From Cannabis sativa (Eukaryota; Streptophyta; Magnoliopsida; Rosales; Cannabaceae): a stretch of 64,000 bases of DNA. The notes under the pieces are model-generated. The model had not been told where the DNA came from and did not search any database. It worked only from the letters and a program-made list of their open reading frames with translations. The stretch spans positions 20,832,001-20,896,000 of the forward strand of contig NC_083603.1 in the NCBI RefSeq assembly GCF_029168945.1, given 5' to 3'. How positions within the stretch are numbered: position 1 is the first letter of the stretch; the number at the start of each line of letters is the position of its first letter. This document shows, one piece after another, positions 49,948 to 61,317 of this stretch. The translations under genes were made by a program, and so were the position numbers.

Positions 49948-50250
49948 ATTAGTTCATGTTATTCTAACTCTATAGTGTACAAACTGCTTATTCTCTTCTA
50001 CCACATCAAGAGATACAAACTTACTTAGCCAAATGATTAGTATTCTGCCTTCTAATACTGAACTTGTATAATACTCCCTTCTTATAAAAGAGGAGTTCAT
50101 TATTTCTTCTACTTTGCTACCCCTCACTTTAGTTTCCAAAATTACTCCAATTCCCACTATATTTTTATAAAAATTTTCTTTTACTTTCTCCTGCTTCATC
50201 CTTTTGTTGAATCCCCTAATGTTCAAACTCAGTATATTGCATTTATCCAT
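49948..50250 (-). pseudogene. LINE endonuclease domain, N-terminal portion (right of Copia B)
   Basis: From a Met at 50250 (minus) it reads MDKCNILSLNIRGFNKRMKQ, the start of a plant LINE endonuclease (usually NCLSWNCRGL), then the metal-binding ETKV motif (GVILETKVRG). It runs to the edge of element B and continues at 40326 beyond it. It is open over this piece, in frame with about 34 codons upstream that belong to the end of ORF1 or the spacer. Confidence 0.85.
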
Positions 50251-51348
50251 GCTGTAATACAATGAATTTATTCCATTGTTTAGCCATCCATTTATGAATT
50301 CTTCCACTATTTCTCTTTTGGATATCCCACTGTCCTTCTTTGTCTTTTGCATTTCTCATCTGTTCTTTGCTTCCTTCCTCCATTGTTGTAGAATAAGTCT
50401 CCAGCTCTGTATTAAAATCTGTCACAACAATTGTTAGCTTCTGAACACCCTCAGAATTAGATGTAGCAGTAGTAACAACTTGGTGTGAGAAAGAATCAAC
50501 CCCAGCAAGATCAATAATTATAACAGCCTCAGGGTCAACTACTGTTGCTTTTTCTTTTTCTATAGTGCGATCTTTAACTTCACTTGAAGCATCAGCAACA
50601 AGACTACTGGTGCTTCTTCTTGAGTGCTAGCCATATCCATAAATGAAGCTGTAGCAACAGTACCATTGTTAGTTTTTGGTTGCCCTTTTCGACCAGCTCT
50701 ACAAATATCCATCCTATATCCATAGCCTCCAAAATTGGAGCACTTTGTTGGGAGCCATTCATATTGAATGGGCACAGTGTCGAGCATTCCCCTTTCAATT
50801 TCAAAGTCTATGACCGATGAAAAATTATCTTGTATGTCTATATCCACAAGGACTTTAGCAAATTTTACTTAAGTCCTTTCCTTTGTTATGCTATCCACAC
50901 TTATTGGAGTTCCAATTGTGCTTGCTAAAGCACTATGACAATTGTTCTCTCAATATTAAAGACATAGACCATAGAACTTTACCCACACTGGCACAAACTT
51001 TACTAGCTTAACTGAATCCAAATTAGGCATCCAAGGTTTCATGATAACAAGCTTATTGTCAAAATAAATCAACCCAGCCTCTAGTACATAATCACAAGTT
51101 GCCTCATCATTGAATTTAACTAGAGTAACCCCATTGTTCATTCTAACAATTCATTCCACACTTAGATCACCCCAAACCCTTCTTACAAAGCCCTCAAAAA
51201 CCTTAGTTGGGGGATTAGCACCCAAAACAAAACACAGTAATGACGTACTCCAATATTCAGACTCAATCTCAATTTTATCAAGATCAAGTTTAGCAATTAC
51301 CTTTCCCCCTTTCGTCAATGGCTATGTATAGTGAAGTCTGGCTCCTAC
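50251..51348 (-). pseudogene. LINE ORF1 (DUF4283 and zinc-knuckle region), C-terminal part
   Basis: Reading leftward from 51348 on the minus strand: a DUF4283-type region (VEWIVRMNNGVTLVKFN, then LVIMKPWMPNLD and VPVWVKFYGL, about 51150-50956), a KFAKVLVDIDIQDN stretch near 50850, and YEWLPTKCSNFGGYG near 50740. The last is the usual zf-CCHC_4 position with Cys/His ligands partly lost. Several frame breaks occur. This is the nucleic-acid-binding ORF1 of a Ta11-like plant LINE. It is cut on its upstream side by solo LTR C and continues at 56101. Confidence 0.8.
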
Positions 51349-52471
51349 TATTGGATTATTTTTTACCAGGATCTAGATTTACTACCATGTATGTTATTCA
51401 ACATCCTAAATATGAATTTCTAAAACAATGTAAATTAAACACATATAAAGTTTGAGAAACCTTACAGTGGTTGCAGTGGAATTAAATGACTCATTCCGCT
51501 CGAATCTCTAACCCTTGTATCCTTTCTGTAGCAGAGTATTACCAAGATGTAAGCCCGAAACTCCTTCCTTGTGTTTGGATTCTTCACAGCCTTACACACT
51601 ATGATTGAGGACTTACTTGATATGTGTGGGCATGCACTCAATCACTAAGGCTTGAAATTGTTTTTGAAGAGAGGCTATAGTGTTTCGAAAATTGAAGAGG
51701 AAGAAGAAGCAAGAGGTCTCATCAAACCTAGAGAGAAAACTAGGTTTTTAGCTTTAGAGGCATTAGTTGGATAATGAGACCATAGCCTTCCTTTTATACT
51801 AATTTCCAAGGGGTTAGGGTTGAATTATTTGGAATAAAAAAATGATAAAAATATAGCAAAATACCTTATGGCCGACCACTTAATGGGCCCCACATTGGTT
51901 TGGTTTTTGCCATTTTTCTCAACTATTTTATCTATTTTTCACAAATACTATTTTTTGCACTTTCAACCCTATAAATGCTAAAACTATTTATTTAATAATT
52001 AAAATAACTATGAAATAAAATTGTCATTTATAATATTTATTAATTAGACTCCATAAAGTCTCTTAATTAACAAATAAACCCCAAAACAATATTTCTTCAC
52101 AATCAAGTCATATCTTAGTATAAAATTCATAAACTAGATATAGTCTAATTTTAAAATTATAATTGATTAACTAAAATCAATTAACTGAGTCTTACAAGCA
52201 GTTTGTCTCAACTAGTATGGGGACCATGGGCCTATATAATCGAGCTTCCAATAAGCAGATCTAGAATTTACCAAGTAAATTCACTAACTTATTAATTCCT
52301 CATTGCATCAAACATAGAACTTGGAATTGCACTCTCAGTTACATAGAACGCTCTATATGTTCCACGATATAGATACGCTATTAATTATCCATTGTTATAA
52401 TCCCAATAATCAATGATCCTCTATAGATAATCTACATTGCATAGGGACAAAATTACCGTTACACCCTTTCT

Positions 52472-55340
52472 GTAACGCCCTAAATAATTAGGCACGTTAC
52501 CCAAGATACTTATGAAACCCTAATCCCTTAAACGGGATTACTAATGAAATTAGCGTGGAATTTAAACTTTAATCATAAACGGAGTAAAAATAAAACTTGT
52601 AATAATTTAAACTTTACGATCTAAACGTTACAGAAATTGGGATCCCAAAAACATTTACAAAATATTATTACAAGTCCTTTTTCTTTCGGCTGGCCTAAGC
52701 AGCAAAACAGAGTCTCAAAAACACAACACAGGTAGACCCCAACCAGCTTGGTCTGATATTTCCCGAACATGTACATTCTTCGTCCAGCTCCTGCACTCAT
52801 GGCTGATCAACAACAGTCTTACCCTTTCCTGCACAGTAGAGCACCCGTGAGCCAAGCCCAACAAGACAGTATAAATCATAACAAATATAATATGCTTATC
52901 ATATAATATAAACAGTAATGCCCTTCATATATGTCTGTATGTCACAGACCTGCATGTCACACTCACATGCCTATTTATGTCTACGTGGCGTAGGCCTATG
53001 TGTTGTCCTCACACATCTATTTATATCTACGTGGCGTAGACCTACGTGTTGCTCTCACACGTCTAATTACAATAAGGCCTTAGAATAGTTCATCTCGGTT
53101 CTGGCTACCGAGCCCAACTTGATTATGTCTTGACGCATAGCCCTTAATCTCAATATGTAACACATAATTATTGGTGCCTCTGAACTATTTGTCTATTTGC
53201 TATAGACCTGCATGTTACGCTCACATGCCTATTAATGTCTACATGACGTAGACCTACGTGTTGCTCTCACATGTCTATATACAATAAGGCCTCAGTAGGG
53301 TTTATCTCGGTTCTGGTTACTGAGCCTAACCTGGTTATGCCTTGCTCGCATAACCCTATTCATGTATATATGTAATCCATGTATTACGTTCTTTCGGTGG
53401 TTTATCCTGGTGATATATACCAGGTCTAACCCAGTTATGTCTTATACACATAACTCTTAACATACATGCGTGTATTCAATATTTACTACAACATATATAC
53501 TTAGGGTAATAACCCTAACTTGCATACTATGTAATCACTCATATAATACATTTCTATATACTCAGATAACATTTAAAGAGTGTTAACCCTAACTCATGCT
53601 TTCACTGGATTCATAATATTCTAGGGTAATAACTCTAGACCGCATTAAAATTAAACTCAAGGTACTAGCTTACCGAGTCTAGTCTAATTATGCCTTAAGC
53701 GCATAATTCTTAATCTCAATATATACATATATCCGACATGGCATAGTATTTACACAACATATATCATTAGGGTAATAACCCTAGGCTATTAACCGCTGAT
53801 ATTAGGGTAATAACCCTAATCTCGGTTACAATTACTCACATATATCATATTCAACATAAGCTCCACCGCGCATACTCTACGTGCAAACTACTGTCTTACC
53901 TGTTGTCCCGCAATAACAGAGATTCCAAACCCTTGGGTGCTCCTGATCAGGTGCTGGTAATCGTAGTCACACAATCCGGGATTTCACAAATAGGGTTAAT
54001 CCCTAATTCCACTTTCACATATTATAAAGTTTGCATTCAAAATATAGCTAATCATAAAGAGCTCGGAACGAGCTTTCCAACGATATAAAGAACGTCCAAA
54101 AAGGAGTCCCGAGTCAAAAGTTATGGCCAAAACAAAATCAGGAAAAAGATGGCTCTCTGCTAGGTTTTATGGTCGGGGCGACCATAAACTGGCCCCAGCC
54201 ACTGGGTTCGAAAAACCCAAAAAACCAGATTTTAAGGTCTAAAAATGCTCACTTTATCATATATATTCAAACCTCAACCAAATTAGAGAGTAAAAACACA
54301 AATTTCATGCTTAAATTCACCACAGAATATGCATCCCAAAAATTAGATTGACAACACTCAAGTCAAGCTCAACACTTGAGCAAAATTCAACCTAGAAATC
54401 AAGTCCATAACCATGAACATCAAAACCCCAAATACCTCATGCTTGAACACAACATTTTACAGAATTTAAAATCACATTTCAACACAAATCCAACCTCAAA
54501 AATTACCCCCAAGTCATACCAAGAGCAATCCACACCAATTCCTACTCAAACAAGCATGAGTTAACAAAATCACACCCATATCCAATTCATGCATACCAAG
54601 AACATCTAAAGCTTAAAAACTCACAATTTCATTTCAATTTCAGCAAGAATTCAAAGCATAAAACAGTAGGAATACTACCTCAATTCCAAGCTTAAAGACT
54701 CCACAACTTCAAAGCTCCAATCAATAACCAAATTCCAAGCAATTTCCACCAAGTCAAATTTGGAAAATCAAAGAGGGTTTGAGAGAGAGAGAGGGGTTGG
54801 GCAAGGAGGAAACAAAGGCCAGAAAATTTATTTTTTTTCCTCAAAATTCATCTTTTATTAAAGTAAATCAATAAAGGTCAAAAGACCATTTTGCCCCTAT
54901 GGCTATAAAACATGCATATACACTCACTTGGGCAGCCATTTCATTCACACATAAATCCAATATAATTTCAGATTATTCATCAATAATAAAAATTCCAATT
55001 TTTTCAATCACAAATGAATTTCGGGCCCGAACCCGGTTCGACCCGAAACACCCGGTTGTGACTATACCGCGGCAACCTGTCAAAACACACCTGAAAAAGA
55101 CAACACAGACATACTATATAATAATATAGTTCCAGAAGCACGTAATTAAATTAATTTCATCATTTTACCCTTCTCGGGTCATAATTACTAAAATACCCCT
55201 GGCTCACCAACGGGGTCTTAACATAGCATGAATCAAATAAATTCTCATATATTAAATTATATAATAATATAATTCCTCAATTATTCATAATTATCTAATT
55301 AGGGTTTTTCTAATCCATTTCTTATTTCTAGGGTATTACA
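52472..55340 (-). mobile_element. Gypsy solo LTR inside solo LTR C, TSD CTTTC
   Basis: This 2869-bp sequence has ends TGTAACGCCC and GGGTATTACA on the plus strand and a perfect 5-bp duplication CTTTC (52467-52471 and 55341-55345). It shares layout and a landmark (AAAGACCATTTTGCCCCT near 54880) with the Tekay-type LTRs at 17310-25921, which places it on the minus strand. A middle region of repeats (52920-53480), a GA-run near 54780 and a lack of gag-pol mark it as an LTR without interior. Its small open frames (53903-55129) are LTR sequence, not genes. Confidence 0.85.
52925..53300. repeat. Imperfect tandem repeats in the Gypsy solo LTR
   Basis: Units built on GTCTACGTGGCGTAGACCTA with CTCACAYGTCTA recur at about 52930-53060 and 53190-53280. 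The two blocks are followed by matching AATAAGGCCT segments and CTCGGTTCTGG. The repeats occupy the same part of the LTR as the array at 17548-17866. Confidence 0.7.
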
Positions 55341-56100
55341 CTTTCAATGTATTTTATCCTTAAAACACTTGGCCACCTATAAATGATATTTTAGTGAACT
55401 AATATAATCACTCAAATGAGAGATCTATCATTTATTTCTATTTAGACTAGCTTGAAGGAAATCATCATTTCACCTCTATGTCCAGATAGAAGCTATAGAT
55501 TCCATATCTATGATTAGCGCTCCCACTCAATTGTTCTACCATGTTCCAAAAATATATGTATCACCCAGACCAAAAAGTAGGCTTAACTAACAAATCAAAG
55601 AACACTAATAACACTCTTGAGATCGAACCTAATCATGTTAGGATTAAGATCATTTGATCTAGGATCAACTAGGTGATATTGAATTGAATAGATATTACGG
55701 TAAAATTATCATATCTAATCCAAGTTCAACATCGCTCCCTTCCAATGTATACTCCATACATCCGATACTGGTAAACTTTGCAAATTCCCTGGAAAAGACA
55801 TAACACTTATCCAAGGTGTAAGCATACCTATCGCTGATTATCATGCCAGTCTAAATTTAGTGAACTGACAAATCAGGGAATTAAACTTTTGAACATATAA
55901 TCATGATTATATTCCACTGTGCTGACAACACTATAATCATGAACAAATACATATGTTCTGGACTTAATAGAATTTATATATTAAATATAATCATGAAATA
56001 AATCATGTGAACCATGCAACATAAAATGAAATCTGATCTTTATTAATTAGTAAATCTGATTATATTGAAATGTGTTTTATTTAGGGTAGAAAACTCAACA

Positions 56101-56315
56101 CCTACATACTTCACCTTTCTCTTTAACTTCTCCCAATGTTGTGAGGCATGTTCTCATAGATTCACATCTTCCTTCCTTCCTAAAATTAAGTTAGAAAAGT
56201 TAGACAAATCTGGAAGATCATTCTCAAATTCCATGCTCTCCTCCTCGTGTTGCAAAGGAAGACTATCATTCATTGCATCATCAAATACACATGTTGAATC
56301 TTCATTGCCTTCCAT
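56101..56315 (-). pseudogene. LINE ORF1 N-terminal part
   Basis: A Met at 56315 (minus) starts MEGNEDSTCVFDDAMND, an acidic N-terminus, followed by a leucine-rich patch. A stop lies near 56150 and then EKLKRKVKYVG runs to the edge of solo LTR C. Downstream the frame continues left of C at 51348. With the pieces at 49948-51348 and 39965-40326 it makes one LINE of which ORF1 and the endonuclease, but no RT, are present here. Confidence 0.6.
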
Positions 56316-56550
56316 TCCTAGCAAGTTATATATCTAATCAGAATAATACTGTAATCGAACTGGCTTCCGGTTGTATTTCTTCTTCGTCATCGGGAGAGAA
56401 AATTGTCACTTCATGCCATTCTTATAACACAACACTATTATTAGTGTAAACATAAATATGACAAGATTATTGAATATTTCACTCTAAACCTATTTATGCC
56501 ATATCATTTTTAAGTTGTGTTATCAATTATGTCGTGACTCATATAAATTA

Positions 56551-56923
56551 GGGTAAATACCATTTTGGACCTTGTGTTTTGCAAAAATTACTAATTGGAC
56601 TCTCTGTTTTGTTAAATGACAATATGAACCCTGTATTTTCTAAAATTGTACAAATAGGACCTTCACTGATTTTTTGTCAAAATAAAACTTAATAATAATC
56701 TGATCTAGAGATGTTATGACAAAACTGGTTACATTTTCTGTATCTGTTCGTGTTAGAAATTGTCTTAAAATTGGTTATATTAAAAATTAAAATTGTTGAA
56801 AATTGAGCTCAGGGTCCTATTTTTACCATTTTAGAAAATACAGGGTACATTTTGTCATTTAACAAAATAGAGGATTCAATTGGTAATTTTTACAAAATAC
56901 AGGATCTAAAATGCTGTTTATCC
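56551..56923. mobile_element. Mutator-like MITE, 9-bp TSD
   Basis: A 373-bp element with long inverted repeats of about 120 bp. The left end starts GGGTAAATACCATTTTGG; the right end is its diverged reverse (CCAAAATGGTATTTACCC-like, here ending TTTATCC). Flanks are a perfect 9-bp duplication TATAAATTA (56542-56550 and 56924-56932), the Mutator signature. It is non-coding. Confidence 0.85.
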
Positions 56924-56974
56924 TATAAATTACAAGCCATGATAGATACAAATAAAAGGGATTTTATCCCCAAT

Positions 56975-57204
56975 CTTGGGCTTATAAGCAGGGCCGATTG
57001 GTGAGATTTGAACATTGAACCTCTTGGATATTACTTTAATCAAATTACCACTCAACTACAACATATATTTAATATTATAAGTATGATTCTTTTGTTTTAT
57101 TATTAATTATATTTTAATCTTTTTCAAAATAGGAGCCCTGAGCTGAGGGGGCCCTACGGCGTACCAGCCTTCTTCGGGTCGGCCGACCCTGCTTATAAGA
57201 CCCA
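56975..57204 (-). repeat. Inverted repeat with tRNA-like segment (possible SINE)
   Basis: Arms GGGCTTATAAGCAGGGCCG (56978-56996) and a near-complement at 57181-57204 enclose a stretch. On the minus strand from 57063 it reads like a tRNA-derived SINE head: TAGTTGAGTGGTAA resembling a pol III A box, then GGTTCAATGTTCAAATC resembling a B box (about 57005-57025). It is degenerate, with no clear poly-A tail or TSD. Confidence 0.35.
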
Positions 57205-57241
57205 AAACCCCATCAATTATAATAAAGTAGTGGGCTACTTG

Positions 57242-57285
57242 TATATATATATATATACGAGAGAGAGAGAGAGAGAGAGAGAGAG
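57242..57285. repeat. Microsatellite (TA)n then (GA)n
   Basis: About 16 bp of TA repeats pass into about 27 bp of GA repeats. Confidence 0.9.
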
Positions 57286-60152
57286 GTGCAGTGGTTAGGG
57301 AGGGTCGTACCCCATGCATCTCATTTTCCTATCAAGGATTCTTGCTGTCGGCTGACAGAGATCATAGTCTAAATATCCACCTCCCTCACACGTATGTCCT
57401 ATACGTATATATTATAATATATAATATTGTTATCACTATATATATGGTAGCTTGTCAAACTAATCACAAATCTTAATAACTAACAAACCATCATCATACT
57501 ATATTATAAGGCATGCTAACTAACTATTTTGATATATATGTAAATACTAATGCTCCTTTTTAAATATGGTACTTATATATATAATGTGATAAAAATGTGA
57601 TAAATGTCCTTTTGTACTAGTGTCACATTATTACATGTTTTAAAAAATGCAGTGTTATAATTTATCGAACTATTCTTATAACAACTTCTAATTACGTAAA
57701 CGTACATCACTAATTAAAGATATGTTTCAAGGACTCATATACGCATGTATATATATGTCTATTATGTATATACATAATCTTAACTTTTTGTACTGTGGAA
57801 TATATATAGTGAAAAAAAGCAAAATGGGTCATGAGGTGATGAATTATTATTACTACTGTGTTTTGAAAGATAGCAATTAAAGCTATATCGATCATCTTCA
57901 GCTCCCTCGATCCAAATCATAATTACTAGCTGACTCAAAAGCAAATAGCTGGCCAGCAGTTAAGTTATATAATGGTGTTCTCTACTATTAACTTGTTTCA
58001 CTGCAATCTTTTCTGGCACTGATATGGTCAAATAAAAACTTCATTTATCTATTTGAAATCCTTTTTTTTAAAAAAAAAAAGAGTAAAAGAAAAAGAAAAA
58101 AGAAATAAATGAATGAGAGAGCAATGCACTGCACGAGTGTGTGACTTTGAATTCAGCCGTACAAATCAATAATAAAAGGACCCCTCTGCGGATATTGACT
58201 ATAGTAGTACTCATAGTTATAAATTAATTGAGTTCTGCCCATGGTAATAACTTTATTAGATTTTACTGTTTGGTAATAACTTTATTAGATTTTACTGTTT
58301 GGTAATAACTTTATTAGATTTTACTTATAGTCTTAGGGGCAATTAAATTATTAGGTTATATGTAGTACTTTATATACAATATTATTGGAGAAAAAAACAG
58401 AGTATTATTAGACTGATTATACAGGAGTGTTGCATGTGCTATCTCTGTCGAAACAATCACATCTTTACATGAAGTAAAAGCTATAATGTTTTTATAGTAA
58501 TACACACATTCATATCTGCACTCCATGTGATCTTTTATCCACTCTACATTATCATGTCGACCATAAAAAAAAATATCACATTAAGAGAATAATTTCTATT
58601 TTAAATTCATTACGAATTGTAGGTTAAATTATGCATGGTCTTTTTACAAAAACAATTTATATTAACTATATCAATATATATACATATAAACATATTTCAA
58701 CTCTCTAAAATAATTAATAATGTGTGGGTTTTCCTAGCCATGAATCAAACTAGAAATTTGGACCATAAATTAGTGTTGCATATGAAGGAGCATTAAGAAA
58801 AAAATTGATATGAAGCGATTGGATGACATACACAAAAGGGCTTGATAAGAAAAATCTAAAGAGAAAACGAATGGTATTATTAGACATAGTAATTATAAGT
58901 ACAATAACTAATAATTCTATGATGGACGATTGCTCTTTGTGTCTCGTGTCTCCTTAACATAAGGCCCAATTGTTATTTCATTGTCCATATTATAAGAAAT
59001 GTGTATTTATTGATGCTATAAATATATATATATATACATACATATTTCATTGTCCATATATGTGATCATTTCTTGTTATTCAATATTATTGAAAATATAT
59101 GGCTATTGGTCAATGAAATATAGATAATATAAAATATTAATTTCATATTGAAATGAATGATTCTGTTTTATATATATTATTAATTTCAAAATATAAACTA
59201 ATTAATTAACAAGAGTACCTACTTGTTGCCGTTGGTCATCTTCTGGTTTTACACACACACATATATATATATAGACTATTTTCTCTTCATATTAATCTAG
59301 GATAGACAGACTGCTGCGTAAGAATAAATCAGCCTGCTATTGTCATATGAAATCAATCTTATTTTATTCAATTAAAGGTGTTGTAGACTTGTAGTCCTCT
59401 TTTAAAAGTTCTATGGTTAAAAATATGAATTACATAGTAGAGTGCAAATTAATTGAAATGTACGAATCAGTATTACTTATATATGTATCATGTATGCATG
59501 TATGTATGTATGTATGTAAATGAGGAAGCCTATGACCAATATATTATTGGAGTGTACATATGTATTAATAGTATAGTGTTAACAGTACACAACAGTGTAT
59601 AAGCAGAAGAATATATAAGAGAAAGAAAAAGATAAATGGGAAAGAGTACTGGATCAATAAAGAAAACCACCACAACCACAAAAAGGGCCAACTTGTACTA
59701 GATTTTGAGTAGCATCGGTGAAGTTTCAGCTTGTCAATAATATAGATAGAAAAATAGAAAAAGACAGGACGAAAAAAAAAAAAACAGAAGAGAATAATAA
59801 CCCACCTTTTTCTTTCTTTTGTTTATATTATGAAATGAGATCATCATCATAATCTGAAGAACAAAACAACACAAAAAGTAGAGTGATCCTGGTTTTCATG
59901 AGAAACCAATTGAGATTTTTATATTTCTACACAACCAAAATAATCAAGAGGAGGGGCTTACACAATTTATAATCTAATACAAAATAATAAGAAAACTTAT
60001 TATTTAATTACATTGCTATTTCTCATAATATAATTATACTTATTATATCCATATTATATCTAATAAATGGGGAAAGAAAAAGGAAAGAGAAGATCAATAC
60101 AGCAATAATCTAAAACTAATCATAATAAGTATTTATATATATAATTAACTAA
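57286..60152. other. AT-rich single-copy-looking DNA downstream of the DVL gene
   Basis: No transposon domains or genes were recognised. It holds TA and ATGT microsatellites (for example about 59490-59518) and one short tandem repeat (58243-58325). The part next to the DVL stop is likely its 3' untranslated region and terminator, but no standard AATAAA signal was pinned down on the minus strand. Confidence 0.4.
58243..58325. repeat. Three tandem copies of a 29-bp unit
   Basis: Unit GGTAATAACTTTATTAGATT plus TTACTGTTT occurs at 58243-58271, 58272-58300 and 58301-58325 (the last incomplete). The copies are identical over their shared length. Confidence 0.9.
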
Positions 60153-60341
60153 TTAATGGTCTCCACGGTCACGCCAGCAGACAAGCATAGCTATACAACG
60201 CCTGAGGATATAGAATTTGGCTCTCTGCTTCTTCACAAGATGGCTGCACTTTTGACCAAACGATTTGCACGGCTCACATTGATAACTATTACTGTTGTTG
60301 CTGCTGCTGCTGCTCGTATTACTTTCTTTTCCAGGTGCCAT
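60153..60341 (-). CDS. DVL/ROTUNDIFOLIA-like (RTFL) small peptide, 62 aa
   Basis: This is the only intact cellular gene recognised in the window. Residues 1-20 are a Ser/Asn-rich leader with an AGC-repeat tract (residues 10-14), as in other DVL leaders. Residues about 22-60 form the diagnostic DVL domain: paired Cys (CEPC), GQKCSHLVKKQRAKFYILRR at 29-48, then CIAMLVCWRD to residue 58. The basic KKQRAKF stretch leads into a hydrophobic segment (42-56). Family members are plant-specific, membrane-associated peptides, and overexpression alters cell proliferation and organ shape. The size and single exon match the family. The Met at 60341 is the first in-frame ATG after an in-frame TAG near 60475. 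A TATA box (60533-60542), a GA-rich leader and a short uORF lie upstream. The open frame on the opposite strand (60156-60461) is a shadow. Which DVL paralogue it is cannot be settled here. Confidence 0.94.
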   Translation of the reverse strand: MAPGKESNTSSSSSNNSNSYQCEPCKSFGQKCSHLVKKQRAKFYILRRCIAMLVCWRDRGDH

Positions 60342-60403
60342 TATATATATATTATTATATATATGTCTGTGAGCTTTGCTATATATATCAGAGATCGATA
60401 TAT

Positions 60404-60421
60404 TTATAGATATATATGCAT
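60404..60421 (-). promoter_or_regulatory. Upstream ORF of five codons in the DVL leader
   Basis: ATG at 60421 (minus) followed by CAT ATA TAT CTA TAA, about 60 nt before the DVL start and out of frame with it. If the transcript starts near 60505, as the TATA box suggests, a scanning ribosome meets this start first. Confidence 0.5.
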
Positions 60422-60532
60422 CAGTTTCAAATATTTGCCAGTAGTACTGAGATTGCTTTAGCTTTCTCTCTCTCTATCTATGCTCCAAGGCAGTAAATAT
60501 GAAGAGGAAGGTAGTTGTTAGGAGACCTGCTG

Positions 60533-60542
60533 TATTTATATA
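60533..60542 (-). promoter_or_regulatory. TATA box of the DVL gene
   Basis: TATATAAATA on the minus strand lies about 190 bp upstream of the start codon. A GA-rich leader (minus-strand complement of CTTTCTCTCTCTCTATC at about 60462-60478) follows at the expected distance for a plant 5' untranslated region. Confidence 0.6.
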
Positions 60543-61317
60543 AACATTATAATATAATTATGTAATAAACTCGTTATTCTCTATTTCAAAAAAAATAATA
60601 TAAAAAAAAAAGAAAATTACCTTTGACTCCCTTGATATATATCAATATTACAGCATTTTGTTATAAATCTTGGTAGATTTTATGATATACATATTTATTT
60701 TTTCATTTAGCCATAGTTTATTTTTTGTGGGGTACTATCTATGCATATGAAGGAGAAGAAAAGTATCATTGGATTTTATAAGAGCATTGGTATTGAGTAT
60801 GGGTAGTTTTAATATTTTTTATAAGTAATTGATATTTTTTAAAAATTATTTTTTTAAGTTATACGAGACTTAATATTTAATTACATTAATAAAAATATAA
60901 TACAAAAAAATATATGATCCACATTAGTATTATCTTTTTAACATTTCTTATTTTATAAATATTAAATAAAAATTTAAGGAGAAATTAACTATAAGGTGTC
61001 ATACAAAATAATCTGTGCTTTTATTATTTTTTGAGGTGTATTCATTATAATTATAACATCTCATCTCTATTGTGTGTCTAAATTTGTTGTACATGTTACT
61101 ATTTCTTATTTATATTAGTGGAAATTTAGATGTGTTTGGTAATTTTTTTAATGAGTTTTTTATGTTTTAATTAGAATGAAATTTTTTTTCCAAAACAATT
61201 TCAATGTAACTGTTTTAACTTTTTAATTTTCTTAATTGAGAATTAAAATTTTAAAAATTTTGAAAAAAAAAAATTACTTTCAAAATTTTTTTAAACATTT
61301 TTTTTAATTAATATCTT
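60543..61317. other. AT-rich upstream region of the DVL gene
   Basis: Presumed promoter and distal DNA. Long A/T tracts and no clear element other than the TATA box were recognised. From about 61130 the text GTGTTTGGTAA followed by T-rich inverted-looking tracts may be the left arm of a MITE containing the C-rich block. Confidence 0.35.

Larger units (their letters stand above)
51349..56100 (-). mobile_element. Solo LTR C of the A/B Copia family, split by a Gypsy solo LTR, TSD CCTAC
   Basis: Both halves (51349-52466 and 55346-56100) align with the LTRs of A in the same orientation. The left edge is TATTGG, a one-base change from TGTTGG, and the right edge is CTCAACA. The flanking 5-bp duplication CCTAC is perfect (51344-51348 and 56101-56105). 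With the inner insertion removed, the length is about 1.88 kb, matching a full LTR, and no interior is present. It is therefore a product of LTR-LTR recombination. It interrupts LINE ORF1. Confidence 0.88.

Noticed and set aside
53903..55129. Plus-strand open frames of 60-76 codons
   Set aside because: They lie entirely within the Gypsy solo LTR and have low-complexity, domain-free products.
57107..57319. 70-codon minus-strand open frame
   Set aside because: It reads through a GA/TA microsatellite and the inverted repeat; low complexity, no domain.
58110..58135. ATGCACTGC resembling the start of miR408
   Set aside because: Only the first nine bases match and no foldback is apparent.
60156..60461. 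101-codon plus-strand open frame over the DVL gene
   Set aside because: It is the antisense shadow of the DVL coding sequence, and its extension runs through the TA-rich leader. The minus-strand product has a full family domain.
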